Assembly: GCA_904501755.1 (NCBI GenBank)
Contig: CAJGBV010000001.1
Span: 96,122-160,121, forward strand
Direction of reading: 5' to 3'
DNA from: Clostridiaceae bacterium
GTDB lineage: Bacteria; Bacillota; Clostridia; Oscillospirales; Acutalibacteraceae
DNA: 64,000 nucleotides
Shown in pieces: positions 52,441 through 60,147 of the stretch. Both the position numbers and the translations under genes were made by a program. A model generated the notes under the pieces. The model saw nothing but the letters and a program-made list of their open reading frames with translations. It did no database searches and was not told where the DNA came from. Each line of letters starts with the position of its first letter. Positions within the stretch are counted from its first letter, which is position 1.

Positions 52441-52590
52441 CGTAAAATATAGTAAAAAAGTCTGTTCCCTGAGACGAGGAACAGACCAAAACATTAAAAT
52501 AAAATGATAATGTTCTGCTTACCTCGGTAGGCGTCAAAACTTACTCTCATAAAGAGAACCTACTGTCTCAAGTAATGCAACAAAAGTATT
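52441..52590 (-). ncRNA. L10 ribosomal protein leader
   Basis: The roughly 150-nt minus-strand leader has the conserved L10-binding core (GACAGTAGG ... CGCCTACCGAGGTAAGC ... AGAAC) and ends in a terminator hairpin. L10, or the L10-L12 complex, binds such leaders and represses rplJL when in excess (known). TGAGAC in the leader (52565-52570) is complementary to GTCTCA in the terminator loop (52470-52475), a possible antiterminator pairing. Confidence 0.85.
52454..52486 (-). terminator. Attenuator terminator within the L10 leader
   Basis: Minus strand GTCTGTTCC, 9-nt loop, GGAACAGAC, TTTTTT, upstream of rplJ. Confidence 0.85.
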
Positions 52591-52616
52591 ATACACAAGT
52601 CGTATCTATTTGTCAA
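52588..52616 (-). promoter_or_regulatory. Promoter of rplJL
   Basis: Minus strand TTGACA (52611-52616), 17-nt spacer, TATAAT (52588-52593), consensus, right beside the end of the module 2 glycyl radical enzyme gene. Confidence 0.9.
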
Positions 52617-52628
52617 TACTTTTTTTAA

Positions 52629-54641
52629 TTAAATTTCAAACTCGTTCCTTTTTATAATATGGTCCTGATATTCTTTGGCAAGTTCGGTAAAATATCCACT
52701 CCAACCCCACACTCTAACTATAAGATTCTTATATTCTTCGGGATTTTTTTGAGCATTTATGAGCACTTCGCGATTAACCGAATTGAGCTGAAGCTGATGA
52801 CCGCCTCTATCTATAAAATACTTCACCAAAGTGGCAACTTTTTTTATCCCTTCATCGTTTCTAAAAATGCTACTATGCATTTCAAGAGTCAGCGGACCAC
52901 CGTTTATTATTTCACTCATATCATATTTTGTAAAGGATTTGATACATGAAATAACACCATCAAGTCTACACTCAAAGGCAGGAGAAAAACTTGAGCCATA
53001 CGGACTTTTGGCATATCTGCCGTCAGGTGTTGCACCAACCTTTTCGGCACTTATAATATATTCCATTGCACTACCCGTTCCAGCTCTGAAAATTCCGCCT
53101 CTTGCGCTTTTTCTATTATTCATCGAATCAGAAAAGTATTTCATAATCTCGATAGCAATATTATCTACACTATCATCGTCGTTGCCCATTTTAGCGCAAG
53201 ACAGCATTTTATTGCGCAATTCTCCATATCCCTCGAAATTTGCTTCAAGCGCCTTTAAAAGTTCTTCTTTTGTACAAACATTTTCATCGAAAATAAGGGT
53301 TTTTATAGCGCATAAACTATCTGCCGCAGTAGAAATTCCCGCTCCGTGACAGCCGTCATTATTATATTTTGCTCCGTGCTGACTTACGTCTTTGCCTTGC
53401 TCTATACAGTCTTTAATGAACATAGAAAGGAACGGGTCAGGCAAGAAATCTGCCGTTACACCTTCAGCAAGTACCGCACACTCTTTTTCCATTTCATCTT
53501 TAAATGCCAACATAAAGTCATCAAAGGTTTTACTTAGCAACAACTTTTCTTTACAGGTACGTTCAACAATTAACGGAAAATTCATAGTTTTCATGTTGGG
53601 CCAATCAGTAGCCTTGGCAGGAATTATAAATTCCCAACAAGCCGCAACGCTGTAATCGCGCGCATCCTCAAGATCGTATCCGAGCTTAACAAGTCCCGGT
53701 ATAACAATGTCATCATTACAATACTGTGGAAATCCCATACCCTGCTTTGTCATAAGAGTAGCAAACTCCAAAATTTCAATAGGAGTTTTTTTATTTACCC
53801 TTAAATTTATTTTAGGATCAATAATGTTAAGCTCAAGGGATGCTTCCATACAAAGACGGGATAAATCGTTAAAAGCATCGTTGCCGTCTTTATCACATCC
53901 ACCAAGCAACATGCTCTGACCGTTGTCGCCACGCTGAACACCGGCGTAAAAATGAGAATCATAATTTATGGAAATGAAAAATTCTTCAGTCTGTTCAAGC
54001 AGTTTTTCTCTTTTAACACCACGTTTTATATCAGCATCGTAAAAGGGGAACATATACTGATCAAAACGTCCTATAGTAACGTGATTATTTTGGTTTAAGC
54101 GAAAAATATATATCATAAATTTCAGAAAAACAAGCGCCTGATAATAACTTTGCGGCGGGTTTTCAGGCACAATGCACAACGCTTCGTAAATATCGGTTCT
54201 GCCTTCATTCTTCGCCGCCTCTTTATATCTGTTTGCAAGAGACTGGGCGCTACCGAGCATTTCTAACATAGCTTCATAAAGGTCGCGTTGGTGGTCGGTG
54301 CAGTTTTTCATTTTTCCTTTTATAGTATCATTATACTTTTTAAAACCACCATTTAGTGCGCCTTCATAATCGGGCGCAAAATTTCCGTTATATCTCCAAA
54401 AAGGAACGTCACCATTATAATACTTTAAAAAGTTTAGTTTACGGTTAAATCCCAAGCTATCATACTCATGAAAATAGGGTTGTTCGTTTTTGCAGTTCAT
54501 TTCAAAAGCCTTTGCCATAAGCTTAAACTTTGAAAGACTTTCATCCCCTACGCGCTCATTTTCTCTTTTTATCCAAGAATAATTCTTTGTATATTCTTTA
54601 TTTTTTAAGCCGTTAAGCATTTTTTTAATACGTTCGGTCAT
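52629..54641 (-). CDS. Glycyl radical enzyme, unclassified short form, module 2
   Basis: The 670-aa protein has active-site loop SVAACWEF with Cys335 and Glu337, and radical loop RVWGWSGYFTEL with Gly646. The Cys-x-Glu pattern excludes pyruvate formate-lyase and fits dehydratases or decarboxylases. It is shorter than characterised examples (about 780-900 aa), and the RVWGW loop differs from the common RVSGY. ATG 54641 follows GAGGGG. It lies 10 nt behind its activase. No terminator separates it from the rplJ promoter. Substrate unknown. Confidence 0.88.
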   Translation of the reverse strand: MTERIKKMLNGLKNKEYTKNYSWIKRENERVGDESLSKFKLMAKAFEMNCKNEQPYFHEYDSLGFNRKLNFLKYYNGDVPFWRYNGNFAPDYEGALNGGFKKYNDTIKGKMKNCTDHQRDLYEAMLEMLGSAQSLANRYKEAAKNEGRTDIYEALCIVPENPPQSYYQALVFLKFMIYIFRLNQNNHVTIGRFDQYMFPFYDADIKRGVKREKLLEQTEEFFISINYDSHFYAGVQRGDNGQSMLLGGCDKDGNDAFNDLSRLCMEASLELNIIDPKINLRVNKKTPIEILEFATLMTKQGMGFPQYCNDDIVIPGLVKLGYDLEDARDYSVAACWEFIIPAKATDWPNMKTMNFPLIVERTCKEKLLLSKTFDDFMLAFKDEMEKECAVLAEGVTADFLPDPFLSMFIKDCIEQGKDVSQHGAKYNNDGCHGAGISTAADSLCAIKTLIFDENVCTKEELLKALEANFEGYGELRNKMLSCAKMGNDDDSVDNIAIEIMKYFSDSMNNRKSARGGIFRAGTGSAMEYIISAEKVGATPDGRYAKSPYGSSFSPAFECRLDGVISCIKSFTKYDMSEIINGGPLTLEMHSSIFRNDEGIKKVATLVKYFIDRGGHQLQLNSVNREVLINAQKNPEEYKNLIVRVWGWSGYFTELAKEYQDHIIKRNEFEI

Positions 54642-54651
54642 ACTTATCCCC

Positions 54652-55455
54652 TCACAGCACTTTAGTCTTGATGCTAAATTTATCAAATAACTCAAGTCGC
54701 ATTTCACATTCTATATTTTCGTCATAAGACGGGTTAAATGTCATACCTACTGCGCTGTATTTACCACCCGCAAATTTGTTATATGGCAGTAGCTCAATAT
54801 AGTTTACGCCATTTTCTTTTAAAAGGGTTGCAATATCAGTTATATTTTCAACAGTATCGGTTACTGTTGGTATAAGAGGCACTCGCACCACAAAATCCAC
54901 ACCGCTGTTTTTTAGAATTTTAAAATTTTCGATTATAGTCAAATTTTCAACGCCCGTATATTTCTTATGATTCTCTTTATTTATAATCTTTAAATCATAA
55001 AGTACATAATCGGTATTATTTAAAATTTCCGCAAAATCATCACTCTTACAAAATCCGCAAGTTTGCACGGCTCGGTGAGTTTTCCCCTCAAGTTTTTTAA
55101 GACACTCTATAAGAAAATCCTTATGCATAGTAGGCTCACCACCCGAAAAGGTAACACCGCCAACGGCATCAAGATTTTTGGAAATTTTGGCGACAAGTTC
55201 ATCCACGCTATATTCAGTAGCACAATATCGGAGTAAGCGGTTGGGGCATTTATAAATATTTATTTTTCCGTCCTCACGGCAATTACCGCACATAGTACAA
55301 CCATTTTGAGATTTTATAATTTGATTTTTTAAAAGCTGACCTTCTGGATTATGACACCACTGACATCTTAACGGACAACCTTTTAAAAACACAGTGGTTC
55401 GCATCCCCGGTCCGTCATAAACCGAAAATTCTTCAATAGAAAAGACAAGAGCCAT
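54652..55455 (-). CDS. Glycyl-radical enzyme activating enzyme with one ferredoxin-like cluster
   Basis: The 267-aa radical SAM protein has DGPGMRTTVF, cluster motif Cys27, Cys31, Cys34 (CPLRCQWC) and one extra four-Cys set (Cys53, Cys56, Cys59, Cys70), plus GGVTFSGGEP. Most non-PFL activases have two extra clusters; this has one. It installs the glycyl radical on the partner encoded just downstream. ATG 55455 follows TAGGTGAT. It is divergent from an AraC gene. Confidence 0.92.
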   Translation of the reverse strand: MALVFSIEEFSVYDGPGMRTTVFLKGCPLRCQWCHNPEGQLLKNQIIKSQNGCTMCGNCREDGKINIYKCPNRLLRYCATEYSVDELVAKISKNLDAVGGVTFSGGEPTMHKDFLIECLKKLEGKTHRAVQTCGFCKSDDFAEILNNTDYVLYDLKIINKENHKKYTGVENLTIIENFKILKNSGVDFVVRVPLIPTVTDTVENITDIATLLKENGVNYIELLPYNKFAGGKYSAVGMTFNPSYDENIECEMRLELFDKFSIKTKVL

Positions 55456-55488
55456 ATTTATCACCTACCACAATTATATAGCAAATTA

Positions 55489-55518
55489 TTGACTTTTTCT
55501 TGCAACATATTGTATAAT
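55489..55518 (+). promoter_or_regulatory. Promoter of the module 2 AraC gene
   Basis: TTGACT (55489-55494), 18-nt spacer, TATAAT (55513-55518). The -10 sits between inverted repeats ATATTG (55507-55512) and CAATAT (55524-55529), a possible AraC-protein site. Confidence 0.65.
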
Positions 55519-55549
55519 AATAGCAATATATTATCTTTTAGGTGATTTT

Positions 55550-56332
55550 ATGATTTTTCATCAACCCAATAACTCATTAAGTGGTTTTCAGTACAACGGA
55601 GCATTTTACAACAACACAATATGGGAACCTCATTTCCATAAAAATTTTGAACTCATTTACGTTGAAGAAGGGCAATTACTTTGCAACATCGACTCAAAAG
55701 AATACACGCTTAATAGTGGGCAGTACGGATTATGCCTTAACTATTCCGTTCATTCTTACTTTCCTACCGGTAACTGTAAATATTGGGTGGGAGTATTCTC
55801 TCCGGATTTTGTTATGTCTTTTTCAGAAATAGTAAAAAACAAATCCGCCGATGGCTTTGTTTTCATCTGCGAAAAAGAAATAGACGTTCTTATTAAAAAA
55901 TATTTAATGACAAAATCCGAACCTGATATCATAACACTTAAATTTTCTCTTTACGCCGTAACTCATGAATTTTTACGTCAAATAAAATTCACCAATAACA
56001 ATACAAAGAACGGTATAGCAATGGAAATAATAGATTACATAACAGAAAATCATAAAAATAAAATAAGTCTTTCCGATTTAGCGGAAAGACTTGGCTATGA
56101 CTATAACTATGTTTCTCGATTGTTCAACAACACATTCAATATTTCATTCAATAATTTTCTAAACATATATAGATTAGAGTCCGCAACACAGGCTCTTTTA
56201 TATACGGATAAAAAAATATCAGATATTGCTCTCGAATGTGGTTTTCAAAGCATACGAAGTTTTAATTATAATTTTTATAAAAATATAGGAGTTACACCAA
56301 TACAGTATAGAAAAAACAAAAGCCGTGCATAA
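55550..56332 (+). CDS. AraC family transcriptional regulator of glycyl-radical module 2
   Basis: The 260-aa protein has an N-terminal cupin sensor (PHFHKNFELIYVEEGQLL) and C-terminal helix-turn-helix pair from about residue 165 (LSDLAERLGYDYNYVSRLF, then ALECGFQSIRSFNYNFYK). It starts at ATG 55550 behind TAGGTGATTTT. It is divergent from the activase and enzyme and probably activates them upon ligand binding. The 3' end coincides with a terminator. Confidence 0.9.
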   Translation: MIFHQPNNSLSGFQYNGAFYNNTIWEPHFHKNFELIYVEEGQLLCNIDSKEYTLNSGQYGLCLNYSVHSYFPTGNCKYWVGVFSPDFVMSFSEIVKNKSADGFVFICEKEIDVLIKKYLMTKSEPDIITLKFSLYAVTHEFLRQIKFTNNNTKNGIAMEIIDYITENHKNKISLSDLAERLGYDYNYVSRLFNNTFNISFNNFLNIYRLESATQALLYTDKKISDIALECGFQSIRSFNYNFYKNIGVTPIQYRKNKSRA

Positions 56333-56342
56333 CACGGCTTTT
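56318..56342. terminator. Bidirectional terminator between AraC gene and rplA
   Basis: Stem AAAAGCCGTG / CACGGCTTTT; the AraC stop codon lies in its loop region. It ends rplKA transcription on the minus strand. Confidence 0.8.
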
Positions 56343-56352
56343 ATTTGTTTAA

Positions 56353-57048
56353 TTAGTTACCAAACTTAGCAACATTGAGCTTTATGCCAGGGCCCATAGT
56401 AGTAGCAAGTACACAGGACTTGATATACTGACCCTTTGCAGCCTCAGGCTTAGCCTTAATAATAGCTGCCATAAGAGCATCAAAGTTCTCCTGAAGCTTT
56501 TCAGCTCCGAAGGAAGCCTTACCGATAGGACAGTGAATAATGTTAGTCTTATCAAGACGATACTCAATCTTACCTGCTTTAGCTTCGGTTACAGCCTTAG
56601 CTACATCAGGAGTAACAGTACCAGCCTTAGGAGAAGGCATAAGTCCACGAGGACCAAGAACCTTACCAAGACGACCAACAAGACCCATCATATCAGGTGT
56701 TGCGATTACTACGTCAAAATCGAGCCAGTTTTCAGACTGAATCTTAGTAACCATATCTTCTGCACCAACAAAGTCTGCACCTGCAGCAAGAGCAGCGTCA
56801 GCCTTGTCACCCTTAGCAAGAACAAGGGTACGTACAGTCTTACCTGTTCCGTTAGGAAGAACAACCGCACCGCGAACCTGCTGGTCAGCGTGACGAGAGT
56901 CAACACCAAGACGTACGTGGATTTCTACTGTTTCATCAAATTTTGCAGCAGCAGTCTTTACAACTACAGCTACTGCCTCATCAGCGTCATAAAGCTTACC
57001 GGGCTCGATAAGCTGAGCGCTTGCTAAATATTTTTTACCGTGTTTCAC
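56353..57048 (-). CDS. rplA: 50S ribosomal protein L1
   Basis: The 231-aa protein has MKHGKKYLASAQLIEPGKLY, GRLGKVLGPRGLMPSPKAGT and TTMGPGIKLN, the L1 signatures. L1 builds the ribosomal stalk and represses its own mRNA by binding the rplK leader (known). It follows rplK and is the last gene of the promoter-proximal cluster before the module 2 insertion. Confidence 0.97.
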   Translation of the reverse strand: MKHGKKYLASAQLIEPGKLYDADEAVAVVVKTAAAKFDETVEIHVRLGVDSRHADQQVRGAVVLPNGTGKTVRTLVLAKGDKADAALAAGADFVGAEDMVTKIQSENWLDFDVVIATPDMMGLVGRLGKVLGPRGLMPSPKAGTVTPDVAKAVTEAKAGKIEYRLDKTNIIHCPIGKASFGAEKLQENFDALMAAIIKAKPEAAKGQYIKSCVLATTMGPGIKLNVAKFGN

Positions 57049-57104
57049 TTTATTTTACCTCCCAATAAGTGGTTAAATCGGAAATTTCCTCCCACGAGAG
57101 AGAA

Positions 57105-57530
57105 TCAATCGACTACTTCTACGCCCATACTACGTGCGGTACCTGCTATCATACTCATAGCGGTTTCGATACTTGCAGCGTTAAGGTCGGGCATTTTTGT
57201 TTCTGCGATTTTTCTAATCTGCTCGCTGGTGATTTTGGCAACCTTAGTTTTGTTAGGTGTGCCGGATGCGGATTCAATACCGCAAGCCTTCTTAATAAGA
57301 ACAGCGGCAGGAGGAGTCTTTGTAATGAAGCTGAAAGAATGGTCTGCGTAAACAGTGATTACAACAGGGATAATAAGTCCCATATCATTCTTTGTGCGTT
57401 CATTGAACTCCTTGGTGAAAGCCATAATGTTTACACCGTGCTGACCCAGAGCAGGACCTACCGGGGGGGCAGGAGTTGCTTTACCTGCGGGGATCTGCAA
57501 TTTAATGTAGCCTATAATTTTTTGAGCCAT
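57105..57530 (-). CDS. rplK: 50S ribosomal protein L11
   Basis: The 141-aa protein has MAQKIIGYIKLQIPAGKATP and VGPALGQHGVNIMAF at the N-terminus and KTPPAAVLIKKACG in the middle, all typical of L11. ATG 57530 follows GGAGGTG. Confidence 0.97.
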   Translation of the reverse strand: MAQKIIGYIKLQIPAGKATPAPPVGPALGQHGVNIMAFTKEFNERTKNDMGLIIPVVITVYADHSFSFITKTPPAAVLIKKACGIESASGTPNKTKVAKITSEQIRKIAETKMPDLNAASIETAMSMIAGTARSMGVEVVD

Positions 57531-57545
57531 TTTTTGCACCTCCAA

Positions 57546-57680
57546 AATTGTGGTAACAGTGTTTATTTACACTTGGCGGAGCATCTTAAAAGAATTTATG
57601 CTCCTCCCACTTGCGACACCAAGCGGTGTCAGCGGCGAGACAGCCGCATAATAAACGGTCAAACCGTATTATTACCTTAA
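57546..57680 (-). promoter_or_regulatory. Structured leader of rplKA, possible L1 autoregulatory site
   Basis: The 135 nt between nusG and rplK fold into several minus-strand hairpins: GCGGC / GCCGC, GACACC / GGTGTC and GGAGCAT / ATGCTCC, the last beside AGTGGGAGG. L1 binds rplK leader sequence in other bacteria (known); the site here is inferred. Confidence 0.5.
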
Positions 57681-58202
57681 TTAGTCAGCCAGAACAATCT
57701 GATCCAGCTCGAGTTCGGCGATAGTTTCTCTACCGAACGCATCAATTCCTACGCTAACGCTGTTATCTGCGACATTAATTTCTTTAACAACGCCTGCGAA
57801 GTCTTTAAGAGGTCCACTAACGATAACAACGCGGTCACCCACATTGTAACCAACCTCAACGCTGTGCTTTTCAACGCCCAGGGACGCTACCTCTTCATCA
57901 GTAAGGGGTACGGGTTTTGATTCGGGACCTACAAATCCTGTGCAGCCGCGAATGTTACGGACTACGTACCAGGAATCGTTAGTAACGATCATTTTGATTA
58001 GAACATATCCGGGGAAAATTTTACGTTCTACCTCGCGAACCTTATCATCCTTCACCTCTGTTACCTTTTCGGTGGGGATTTTAATATCCACGATTAAATC
58101 TTGCATCTTACGGTTTTCTACCATAGTAGCAAGGTCGGTAGCTACTTTATTTTCGTAACCCGACATGGTCTGCACTACATACCATTTTGCTTGTTCAGAC
58201 AT
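57681..58202 (-). CDS. nusG: Transcription termination/antitermination protein NusG
   Basis: The 173-aa protein has the NGN domain start (AKWYVVQTMSGYENKVATDL), the FPGYVLIKM motif, and the C-terminal KOW domain (VGDRVVIVSGPLKDFAGVV). It couples RNA polymerase to Rho or ribosomes. It is between secE and rplK as in most bacteria. Confidence 0.97.
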   Translation of the reverse strand: MSEQAKWYVVQTMSGYENKVATDLATMVENRKMQDLIVDIKIPTEKVTEVKDDKVREVERKIFPGYVLIKMIVTNDSWYVVRNIRGCTGFVGPESKPVPLTDEEVASLGVEKHSVEVGYNVGDRVVIVSGPLKDFAGVVKEINVADNSVSVGIDAFGRETIAELELDQIVLAD

Positions 58203-58213
58203 ATTGGTTCTCC

Positions 58214-58900
58214 TTATTTCCAGATACTTTCAAGTAAAGTACCAAGACCAAAGTCAACGAGCCAAATAATTGCACCGATTACAATAAACATAACCAATAC
58301 TATACCGGTGTTTTTAAGAACTTCTTTAAGACCGGGCCAAACAATCTTCTTGCACTCACTCTTATAGTCCTTGAAGAACTGAGCAATTCTCTTTAAGATA
58401 AACTTCTTAGAGCCTTTGGATTCAAGAACTTCAATATAGTCGTCCAAAAGGAAATAAGCAACACTGAAAATAAGTGCGGCAAACATCACTAAGGATACTA
58501 TAAGAACGAAAGAAGTGTACTCAACGCCTGTTACGGTGAACGGACGGGTATCAACAAACTTCCAAGGTGTGCTAAGGGCGATAACAAGCATATAAATTGC
58601 AACTGCGGCATTAATACCGGAAGCAAAGTACTTTAAGCCTTTAGACTTGGAGAAGAATGTAAATACCGAAAGAGCAACACCGAGAACGGAAAGAAGGAAG
58701 CAGAAAAGAACGTCTGCGCTTTTAGCGATTTTTGTTCCCTCGATTACTTCGGAACCGAATCCCATTTGAAGACCGCTTACAGAAATTACGCCTGCTTCGT
58801 TTGTTGTGAGGCTGGCGAAATTAAAGAAGAAGAAAACCAAAGCAGAAATACCGCAAAGGGTAGCTAAAACCTGACAAGCTTTATTGATAACTTTCATCAT
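58214..58900 (-). CDS. secE: SecE preprotein translocase subunit fused to an N-terminal four-helix membrane domain
   Basis: The C-terminal about 60 residues (170-228) are a normal SecE: an amphipathic helix ending FFKDYKSECKKIVWPGLKEV and one membrane helix. In front lie about 165 residues with four hydrophobic segments (about 10-30, 65-85, 93-112, 130-155) that I do not recognise. Ordinary bacterial SecE has 60-130 aa; this has 228. Start has AAGGAG 7 nt upstream. It sits between rpmG and nusG, the standard secE place, so the SecE assignment is firm; the extra domain's role is unknown. Confidence 0.88.
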   Translation of the reverse strand: MMKVINKACQVLATLCGISALVFFFFNFASLTTNEAGVISVSGLQMGFGSEVIEGTKIAKSADVLFCFLLSVLGVALSVFTFFSKSKGLKYFASGINAAVAIYMLVIALSTPWKFVDTRPFTVTGVEYTSFVLIVSLVMFAALIFSVAYFLLDDYIEVLESKGSKKFILKRIAQFFKDYKSECKKIVWPGLKEVLKNTGIVLVMFIVIGAIIWLVDFGLGTLLESIWK

Positions 58901-58911
58901 ATCAGCTCTCC

Positions 58912-59061
58912 TTATTTGGTTTCCTTATGAACGGTGTGCTTTCTGCAGAACTTGCAATATTTGTTCATTTCAAGTCTGTCCGGATCGTTCTTCTTGTTTT
59001 TCATTGTGTTGTAATTGCGCTGCTTGCACTCAGTACAAGCGAGTGTGATTTTTACTCTCAT
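58912..59061 (-). CDS. rpmG: 50S ribosomal protein L33
   Basis: The 49-aa protein starts MRVKITLACTECKQRNY and has CxxC pairs (CTEC, CKFC) for zinc. GGGAGGTG lies 6 nt before the ATG. It heads the rpmG-secE-nusG-rplK-rplA unit. Confidence 0.95.
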   Translation of the reverse strand: MRVKITLACTECKQRNYNTMKNKKNDPDRLEMNKYCKFCRKHTVHKETK

Positions 59062-59246
59062 AACGGCACCTCCCGCTTTACGGAAATATTTTTTTGCTGC
59101 GAATACGCAGTAAACGCCTCCCTCAGTTAAGTAACTCTTCGGACCCTTCGCATTATGTCGCCATACGAAAGGTAAGCACTCCGAAACACGAGAACTTTTA
59201 CAGAATAGAGTCCAAACAAAAAAAAAGACTCCTTAGAGGTACAGCA
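59062..59246 (-). promoter_or_regulatory. Structured 5' leader of the rpmG-secE-nusG operon
   Basis: A roughly 180-nt leader carries several minus-strand hairpins: GAGTC / GACTC, CTTTCG / CGAAGG and CTGCG / CGCAG followed by a poly-A tract. I assign no known family. Confidence 0.4.
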
Positions 59247-59275
59247 ATTATATCACAAAATGCACCCTCGGTCAA
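59247..59275 (-). promoter_or_regulatory. Promoter of the rpmG-secE-nusG-rplKA operon
   Basis: Minus strand TTGACC (59270-59275), 17-nt spacer, TATAAT (59247-59252). Confidence 0.85.
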
Positions 59276-59301
59276 GCCTTTTTTTTAATATTTGAAAATT
59301 T

Positions 59302-60090
59302 TTAGAAATATACCGTTTCCTTGTTTTCTCTCAAAGCGCAAAACAGCGTGTAATCAATACCTTTTTTAGCACCTGCATGGTTTAGCGCAGACTCGCTTGT
59401 TCTAAGCGCAAGAGCGGGAAGATTATTGTTTTCGCTAAGGTGCCCGAGAACGAAACGCTTAGTACCGCTTTTAAGCAGAGAAACGAGTTCGCAAGCGGCG
59501 GCGGCATTTGAAAGATGCCCCCTCTCCCCTGCAATTCTGATTTTAAGTTCAGGAGGATAAGGTCCATTCTGAAGCATCCTTAAATCGTGATTTGATTCAA
59601 GAAGTACCGTACTGCAACCGCTGAGCGCCTCTCTTACAGAGGGAGTAACGATGCCAAGGTCGGTACAAACCGCCGCCGTACTATCGTTACCAAAATCAAT
59701 TTTATATCCGCTGGAGCCCTCGCAGTCGTGCATTGTTTCGAAGCGTATTATTTTACCCACTTCGCTTTCAAAAGCAGTTTCGCCAAGCGCTACTGTTTTT
59801 GCTTCATCATTTAACACGTCAACGTTATAAAGTGTTTCAAGAGTTTTTTGCGAAGCCATAACGGGAACGTCAATTTTTTTAAGCAAGGTTTTAAGTCCTT
59901 TTATATGGTCGGTATGTTCGTGAGTGATGAGTATGGCACGTATTCTGTCCACGTTCTCACCGATTGCTTCAATAGATTTAAGTATAGCCGAACAAGAAGC
60001 CCCTGCATCTATAAGCAACGCGCCGTCGTTACCCGAAAGGTAGGTGCAGTTTGCTTTACTTCCGCTAAAAAGCGGACAAAGTTTTGCCAT
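59302..60090 (-). CDS. MBL-fold metallo-hydrolase, YycJ/WalJ-like
   Basis: The 262-aa protein has the metallo-beta-lactamase motif THEHTDHIKG, further His in TMHD and ESNHDLRM, and the GHLSENNN end. YycJ-type proteins are linked to DNA repair or cell-wall coordination. It follows murA on the same strand after a terminator. The 5' hydrophilic protein MAKLCPLFSGSKAN start is typical of this subfamily. Confidence 0.87.
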   Translation of the reverse strand: MAKLCPLFSGSKANCTYLSGNDGALLIDAGASCSAILKSIEAIGENVDRIRAILITHEHTDHIKGLKTLLKKIDVPVMASQKTLETLYNVDVLNDEAKTVALGETAFESEVGKIIRFETMHDCEGSSGYKIDFGNDSTAAVCTDLGIVTPSVREALSGCSTVLLESNHDLRMLQNGPYPPELKIRIAGERGHLSNAAAACELVSLLKSGTKRFVLGHLSENNNLPALALRTSESALNHAGAKKGIDYTLFCALRENKETVYF

Positions 60091-60119
60091 TTTTTCATCT
60101 CCCTCTTACATATATATAA

Positions 60120-60144
60120 TAAAGGGAGGAAAAACCTCCCTTTA
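60120..60144 (-). terminator. Terminator of murA
   Basis: Stem TAAAGGGAGG / CCTCCCTTTA directly after the murA stop, followed by TTATT on the minus strand. Confidence 0.8.
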
Positions 60145-60147
60145 AAG

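Noticed and set aside
59062..59246. A tRNA gene between rpmG and its promoter
   Set aside because: No cloverleaf or CCA end could be drawn, although tRNA-Trp occurs near here in other genomes.
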